In this document: positions 60,283 through 64,000 of the stretch, piece by piece
Numbering within the stretch: position 1 is the stretch's first letter
Layout of the letters: each line of letters starts with the position of its first letter
Source: an uncultured Prevotella sp.
GTDB lineage: Bacteria; Bacteroidota; Bacteroidia; Bacteroidales; Bacteroidaceae
NCBI GenBank assembly: GCA_900545525.1
Contig: UQZX01000006.1
Span: 51,913-115,912 of the forward strand
Length of the DNA: 64,000 bases
Reading direction: 5' to 3'
The notes under the pieces: generated by a model
What the model was told of the DNA's origin: nothing
Database searches by the model: none
What the model saw: only the letters and a program-made list of their open reading frames with translations
Program-made: the position numbers and the translations under genes

Positions 60283-61794
60283 TCATATCATGTTAAGCAT
60301 CTTGAAAGTAGCCTTGATTGCCGCCTCCGTCTGGTCGGCATCAAGCCCTCTTGTCTTGAACACCTTGTCGCCCTGCTGCCATGTTATTATTGTCTGCACC
60401 AGCGCATCCGTATCTCCTCCGGGCGGAATGCTCACAGCATAGTTGGCAAGGACAGGGAACGACCGCCCGAGCACGTCCTCGTATATGCTGCGCAGTGCCC
60501 TGACAAAGGCATCATATTGTCCGTCTCCCGTAGCCGCCGCCTCATACTGGCGTCCGTCTATCTCAACCTTTACGCTTGCTATGGGTTTCAGTCCGTATGC
60601 CGAAGACACCATGTAACTTATCAGCTTCACGTTGTCTTCCGGTGCCGCATGCTTCAATACGTCGCTTACAATAAATGGCAGGTCGTCCTGCGTCACTATC
60701 TCCTTCCGGTCGCCGAGTTCGGTTATCCGCTTCGTAACCCTGGCTGTCTGCTCAGGAGTAAGTTCAAGTCCCAGTTCCTGAAGATTGCGGTCAATGTTTG
60801 CCCTGCCGCTGTTCTTGCCCAAGGCATATTCACGCCTGCGTCCGAAGCGTTCCGGTTTCAGCGCATTGCTGTAAAGGTTTGCCTTGTTGTCTCCGTCGGC
60901 GTGCACTCCCGCAACCTGCGTAAAGACATTCTCCCCGACAATCGGCTGGTTCGGGGCAACCATTATGCCCGAGTATCCCTCTACCATGCGGCTTATATCG
61001 TTAAGCCGCTCCTCGTTTATATTAGTCTTTGCATTGAACTGATCCTTCAGTATAGCCTGCACGCTCGCCAAGGGGGCATTGCCACAGCGTTCTCCAAGAC
61101 CGTTGACAGTAACGTGCAGCCCGCGCACACCGCTAAGTACGGCGGCAAGAGAGTTGCTCACGGCAAGGTCGTAATCGTTGTGCGCATGGAAGTCGAAGTG
61201 CGTTCCCGGATATCTCTTTATCATCTTGCGCATAAACTCTATCACCTGCAGCGGATTGAGTATGCCCAAAGTGTCGGGCAGCATGAAGCGCCTTACATTT
61301 GTCTTTACCAAAACATCCAGCATCCGGTATACATATTCGGGAGAATGTTTCATTCCGTTGCTCCAGTCTTCCAGATAGACATTCACGTCAATACCCCTGT
61401 CCCTTGCATATTCGAGCGAGCGCAGGATATCGGCGATGTGTTCGCCGGCAGTCTTTTGCAGCTGCTTGACGCAGTGTCTTTCAGAACCTTTCACAAGCAG
61501 GTTCATAACCCTGCATCCACAAGACTCTATCCAGTCTATACTCCTTTTTCCGTCAACAAAGCCAAGAACCTCTACTTTGCCGAGCATGTCTATCTGCCTT
61601 GCATATCGGCAAATCATTGTCACGGCATCCTTCTCGCCCTCGGATATGCGGGCGGAAGCCACCTCTATGCGGTCGACGTTCACATCCTTGAGCAGCATGC
61701 GGGCTATCACCAGCTTCTCATGCGGAAGGAACGACACGCCGCTTGTCTGCTCCCCGTCGCGCAGGGTGCAGTCCATTATTTCAACGAAAGGCAT
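60283..61794 (-). CDS. 2-isopropylmalate / citramalate synthase family
   Basis: A synthase of about 503 aa that condenses acetyl-CoA with a 2-oxoacid. Motifs: MDCTLRDGEQTSGVSF, LPDTLGILNP, FHAHNDYDLAVSNSLAAVLS (HxH metal site) and NGLGERCGNAPL. A C-terminal dimer/allosteric domain (about 370-500) follows. It could be a second LeuA or a CimA-like enzyme; the operon lies next to leuC, leuD and leuB, and a classical leuA may be upstream beyond the window. I chose the ATG at 61794 (11 bp after the leuD stop); a GTG at 61830 would overlap leuD. Confidence 0.85.
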   Translation of the reverse strand: MPFVEIMDCTLRDGEQTSGVSFLPHEKLVIARMLLKDVNVDRIEVASARISEGEKDAVTMICRYARQIDMLGKVEVLGFVDGKRSIDWIESCGCRVMNLLVKGSERHCVKQLQKTAGEHIADILRSLEYARDRGIDVNVYLEDWSNGMKHSPEYVYRMLDVLVKTNVRRFMLPDTLGILNPLQVIEFMRKMIKRYPGTHFDFHAHNDYDLAVSNSLAAVLSGVRGLHVTVNGLGERCGNAPLASVQAILKDQFNAKTNINEERLNDISRMVEGYSGIMVAPNQPIVGENVFTQVAGVHADGDNKANLYSNALKPERFGRRREYALGKNSGRANIDRNLQELGLELTPEQTARVTKRITELGDRKEIVTQDDLPFIVSDVLKHAAPEDNVKLISYMVSSAYGLKPIASVKVEIDGRQYEAAATGDGQYDAFVRALRSIYEDVLGRSFPVLANYAVSIPPGGDTDALVQTIITWQQGDKVFKTRGLDADQTEAAIKATFKMLNMI

Positions 61795-61805
61795 GTCCAA
61801 CGAGC

Positions 61806-62399
61806 CTATTGCCTGTTTCTCCTCTCCCACTCCTCTATCTTATCTTTGTTTTGCAACAAATAGTCTATGTCGTCAATGCCGTTTATCAGACAGTGCTTCT
61901 TGTAGCCGTTGATTTCAAACTTCTCGCTCCGTCCCGTTTCGTTGTTTGTTACGGTCTGGTTGGGAAGGTCTACCGTAACCTCCGTCTGCGGATTTGCAGC
62001 TATGCTCCCGAACAGCTCTGACAGGAAATCATCGCTTACGACAACGGGAAGCACGAAGTTGTTAAGCTCATTATTCTTGTGAATGTCTGCAAAGAAACTG
62101 CTTATGACTACACGGAATCCGTACCCGGCAATAGCCCATGCGGCATGTTCGCGGCTCGAACCCGAACCGAAGTTCTTGCCGGCAACAAGTATTACACCTT
62201 TATATATGGGATTGTTCAGGACAAAGTCCTTTTTCGGAGAACCGTCCTTGTCATATCTCCAGTCGTAAAAAAGATTATCGCCAAACCCTTTCTTGTCGGT
62301 AGCCTTAAGGAAGCGTGCCGGTATTATCTGGTCTGTATCCACGTTTTCCAAAGGAAGAGGCACGCATGTACTTGTTATTATATCGAATTTTTGTTTCAT
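61806..62399 (-). CDS. leuD: 3-isopropylmalate dehydratase small subunit LeuD
   Basis: LeuD (197 aa) pairs with LeuC to isomerise 2-isopropylmalate to 3-isopropylmalate. Motifs: VDTDQIIPARFLK, GKNFGSGSSREHAAWAI (swivelling domain site) and DLPNQTVTN. The length is normal. It starts 23 bp after leuC and ends 11 bp before the synthase ATG. Confidence 0.95.
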   Translation of the reverse strand: MKQKFDIITSTCVPLPLENVDTDQIIPARFLKATDKKGFGDNLFYDWRYDKDGSPKKDFVLNNPIYKGVILVAGKNFGSGSSREHAAWAIAGYGFRVVISSFFADIHKNNELNNFVLPVVVSDDFLSELFGSIAANPQTEVTVDLPNQTVTNNETGRSEKFEINGYKKHCLINGIDDIDYLLQNKDKIEEWERRNRQ

Positions 62400-62422
62400 T
62401 GACTTTAATTTATAGGTTGTTT

Positions 62423-63820
62423 TTACAGGCTAAGGTCCCTCGGATCGGTTATCCTGCCGGTCACGGCTGCGGCGGCTGCCACCAGCGGACTTGCGAGAAT
62501 GGTGCGCGCACCGGGACCCTGACGTCCCTCAAAGTTGCGGTTGCTCGTTGATACTGCATACTTTCCAGAAGGCACCTTGTCGTCGTTCATTGCAAGACAT
62601 GCCGAACATCCCGGCTGCCTTATTGCAAATCCGGCTTCTTCGAGTATCTTGTCCAATCCCTCTTCGCGTATCTGTGCTTCGACAGCCCACGAGCCAGGCA
62701 CGAGCCATGCCGTAATCCCGCCGGCTTTCTTCCTGCCTTTCACCACCGAGGCGAAAGCCCTGAAGTCTTCAATGCGTCCGTTGGTGCATGCCCCGAGGAA
62801 CACATAGTCAACCTTATGGCCGAGCAGGCTGTCGCCGGGCTTAAAACCCATGTAGCAGAGCGACTTCATGAAAGAGCCGCGCCCGGCATCGGGTATCTCG
62901 TCAAGCGTCGGGATGCAGCCGGTGATGCTCATCCCCATGCCGGGATTAGTGCCGTACGTAATCATGGGAGTTATATCTCCGGCATCGAAAGACAGTTCTT
63001 TGTCGAACACGGCATCGTCGTTGCTCCTCAGCGTCTTCCAGTATTCCACGGCATTGTCCCACTCTTTTCCTTTGGGAGCGAACTCTTTTCCCTTTATGTA
63101 CTCGAACGTAACGTCATCGGGAGCGACAAATCCGCCGCGCGCGCCCATTTCTATCGAGAGGTTGCACAGCGTGAGACGCCCCTCCATGGACATGCTTCTA
63201 ATCACGTCGCCCGAATATTCTATGAAGTATCCCGTGCCCCCGGAAGTCGTCAACCTGGACATGAGATATAGCGCAACATCCTTGGGCGTGACGCCTTTGC
63301 CCAGTTTCCCGTTGATATTTATGCGCATCGACTTGGGCTTCTGCTGCAGTATACATTGCGATGCCAGCACCATTTCCACCTCCGACGTGCCTATTCCGAA
63401 GGCAATGGCACCCACGGCACCGTGGGTTGAGGTGTGCGAGTCGCCGCATACAATGGTCATTCCCGGCAGCGACAGTCCCTTTTCCGGCCCCACGACATGT
63501 ATTATGCCGTTGTCGGGAGTCATCATCCCATAGTGTGTAAGCCCGAACTCACGGGCGTTTCCGGCAAGAGTTTCCACCTGAGTCCTCGACACCGCGTCTT
63601 CTATGGGCTTGTCCTGATCATGAGTCGGCGTATTGTGATCGGGCATGCAATATATCTGTTCCGGACGGAAACATCTCAGCCCGCGCCTGCGGAGTCCGTC
63701 GAATGCCTGCGGGGATGTCACCTCGTGGCAATAGAGGCGGTCTATATAAAGCTGTGTAGGACCGTCTTCCACGGTCTTCACAACATGCTTGTCCCATATT
63801 TTGTCAAACAGTGTATTCAT
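62423..63820 (-). CDS. leuC: 3-isopropylmalate dehydratase large subunit LeuC
   Basis: LeuC (465 aa) is an aconitase-family iron-sulfur enzyme. Motifs: TLFDKIWDKHVV, PDHNTPT, CGDSHTSTHGAVGAIAFGIG, VFLGACTNGR and CSACLAMN, with the cluster cysteines in the last three. It is the first leucine gene in view; the operon probably begins upstream of the window or with leuC itself. A promoter is not evident. Confidence 0.96.
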   Translation of the reverse strand: MNTLFDKIWDKHVVKTVEDGPTQLYIDRLYCHEVTSPQAFDGLRRRGLRCFRPEQIYCMPDHNTPTHDQDKPIEDAVSRTQVETLAGNAREFGLTHYGMMTPDNGIIHVVGPEKGLSLPGMTIVCGDSHTSTHGAVGAIAFGIGTSEVEMVLASQCILQQKPKSMRININGKLGKGVTPKDVALYLMSRLTTSGGTGYFIEYSGDVIRSMSMEGRLTLCNLSIEMGARGGFVAPDDVTFEYIKGKEFAPKGKEWDNAVEYWKTLRSNDDAVFDKELSFDAGDITPMITYGTNPGMGMSITGCIPTLDEIPDAGRGSFMKSLCYMGFKPGDSLLGHKVDYVFLGACTNGRIEDFRAFASVVKGRKKAGGITAWLVPGSWAVEAQIREEGLDKILEEAGFAIRQPGCSACLAMNDDKVPSGKYAVSTSNRNFEGRQGPGARTILASPLVAAAAAVTGRITDPRDLSL

Positions 63821-63899
63821 TATTATATGAGTTTTTTTATCCTTATATTAAGTGAGTTCTACGAATTTATCTTTCTTGTTATATCACAAACCACCCCTG

Positions 63900-64000
63900 C
63901 CCCTCCTTTGGAAAAGGAGGGGACGCAGGCGCAGGCATTGTATATAGACATTTGTCCTTTAACTTCATATAACTTCCCATAACTTCTTTAACTTCCTAAC
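63900..64000. repeat. Hairpin and 10-bp TAACTTC tandem repeat at window end
   Basis: CCCCTCCTTT (63900-63909) pairs with AAAGGAGGGG (63913-63922) over a 3-nt loop. Downstream, TAACTTC recurs at 63960, 63970, 63980 and (as AACTTC) about 63990 in a 10-bp rhythm that continues to the end of the window. Confidence 0.75.

Noticed and set aside
60163..61863. Long plus-strand frame of 566 codons
   Set aside because: It is antisense to leuB and the LeuA-type synthase, both recognised by clear motifs. It results from codon bias.
1..64000. tRNA or rRNA genes
   Set aside because: I looked at the intergenic regions for cloverleaf arms, a GTTCGA-type T-loop or rRNA-like sequence and saw none.

Overview
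The window looks like chromosomal DNA of a gut or oral Bacteroidales bacterium, most likely a Prevotella-type organism. Evidence for this: promoters of the Bacteroidetes -33/-7 type (TTTG, about 19-20 nt, TAnnTTTG), a short primary sigma factor of 290 aa, lipoproteins with TonB partners, a propeller/Y_Y_Y regulator, a DUF5112/5113-type sensor, a BspA-like leucine-rich-repeat protein, and DUF4835 next to recN. I see no rRNA or tRNA genes. The family and genus are inferences; no marker gene could be compared.

Layout. 1-0.5 kb: 3'-truncated nudC. 0.85-5.7 kb: a secreted 5'-nucleotidase and a membrane-tethered AraC regulator. 6.2-11.7 kb: a cobalamin uptake operon (riboswitch, btuB, btuG-like, btuF, btuC) without btuD. 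11.9-16.3 kb: DUF4835, recN and a protease-like TPR protein. 16.4-19.4 kb (minus): mltF, a 57-aa membrane protein and rlmD. 19.6-25.5 kb: an AT-richer island with a 1201-aa BspA-like protein, a HEPN-motif protein, a structured RNA-like leader and a decayed integrase. 25.8-31.7 kb: DUF4186, a YgbA-type protein, greA, a TonB receptor, mnmE and a GH25 lysozyme. 31.8-33.9 kb: an unknown gene and an NhaC-type antiporter. 34-38.6 kb: the galacturonate branch, with LacI regulator and uxaA facing kdgK and kdgA. 38.6-43.4 kb: a giant double sensor, its response regulator and an AbgT-like membrane protein. 43.9-55.1 kb (minus): ribosomal protein S1, addB, addA, a DUF5686 protein and rpoD. 55.6-58.4 kb: uvrA. 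58.5-63.8 kb (minus): leuC, leuD, a leuA/cimA-like synthase, leuB and a TPR lipoprotein.

How genes work together. The B12 operon is a complete outer-membrane capture system under riboswitch control, but its ATPase must be encoded elsewhere. UxaA, KdgK and KdgA convert altronate to pyruvate plus glyceraldehyde-3-phosphate. AddAB, RecN and UvrA form a DNA-repair-rich neighbourhood.

Most unusual signals. (1) A family of intergenic arrays with an exact 22-bp period, each unit starting with an AAAAG or TAAAG box; cores differ by locus, and I count five clear loci plus one possible one. (2) A HEPN-motif gene preceded by a terminator-ended RNA with a possible pseudoknot. (3) A rho-independent terminator that also encodes the start codon and lipoprotein signal peptide of the giant sensor. 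(4) Three genes whose -7 promoter box lies only 5-6 nt before the start codon, suggesting leaderless mRNAs. (5) A trypsin-fold-like protein with no visible catalytic His or Ser. (6) An integrase with an in-frame core deletion and a lost catalytic Arg.
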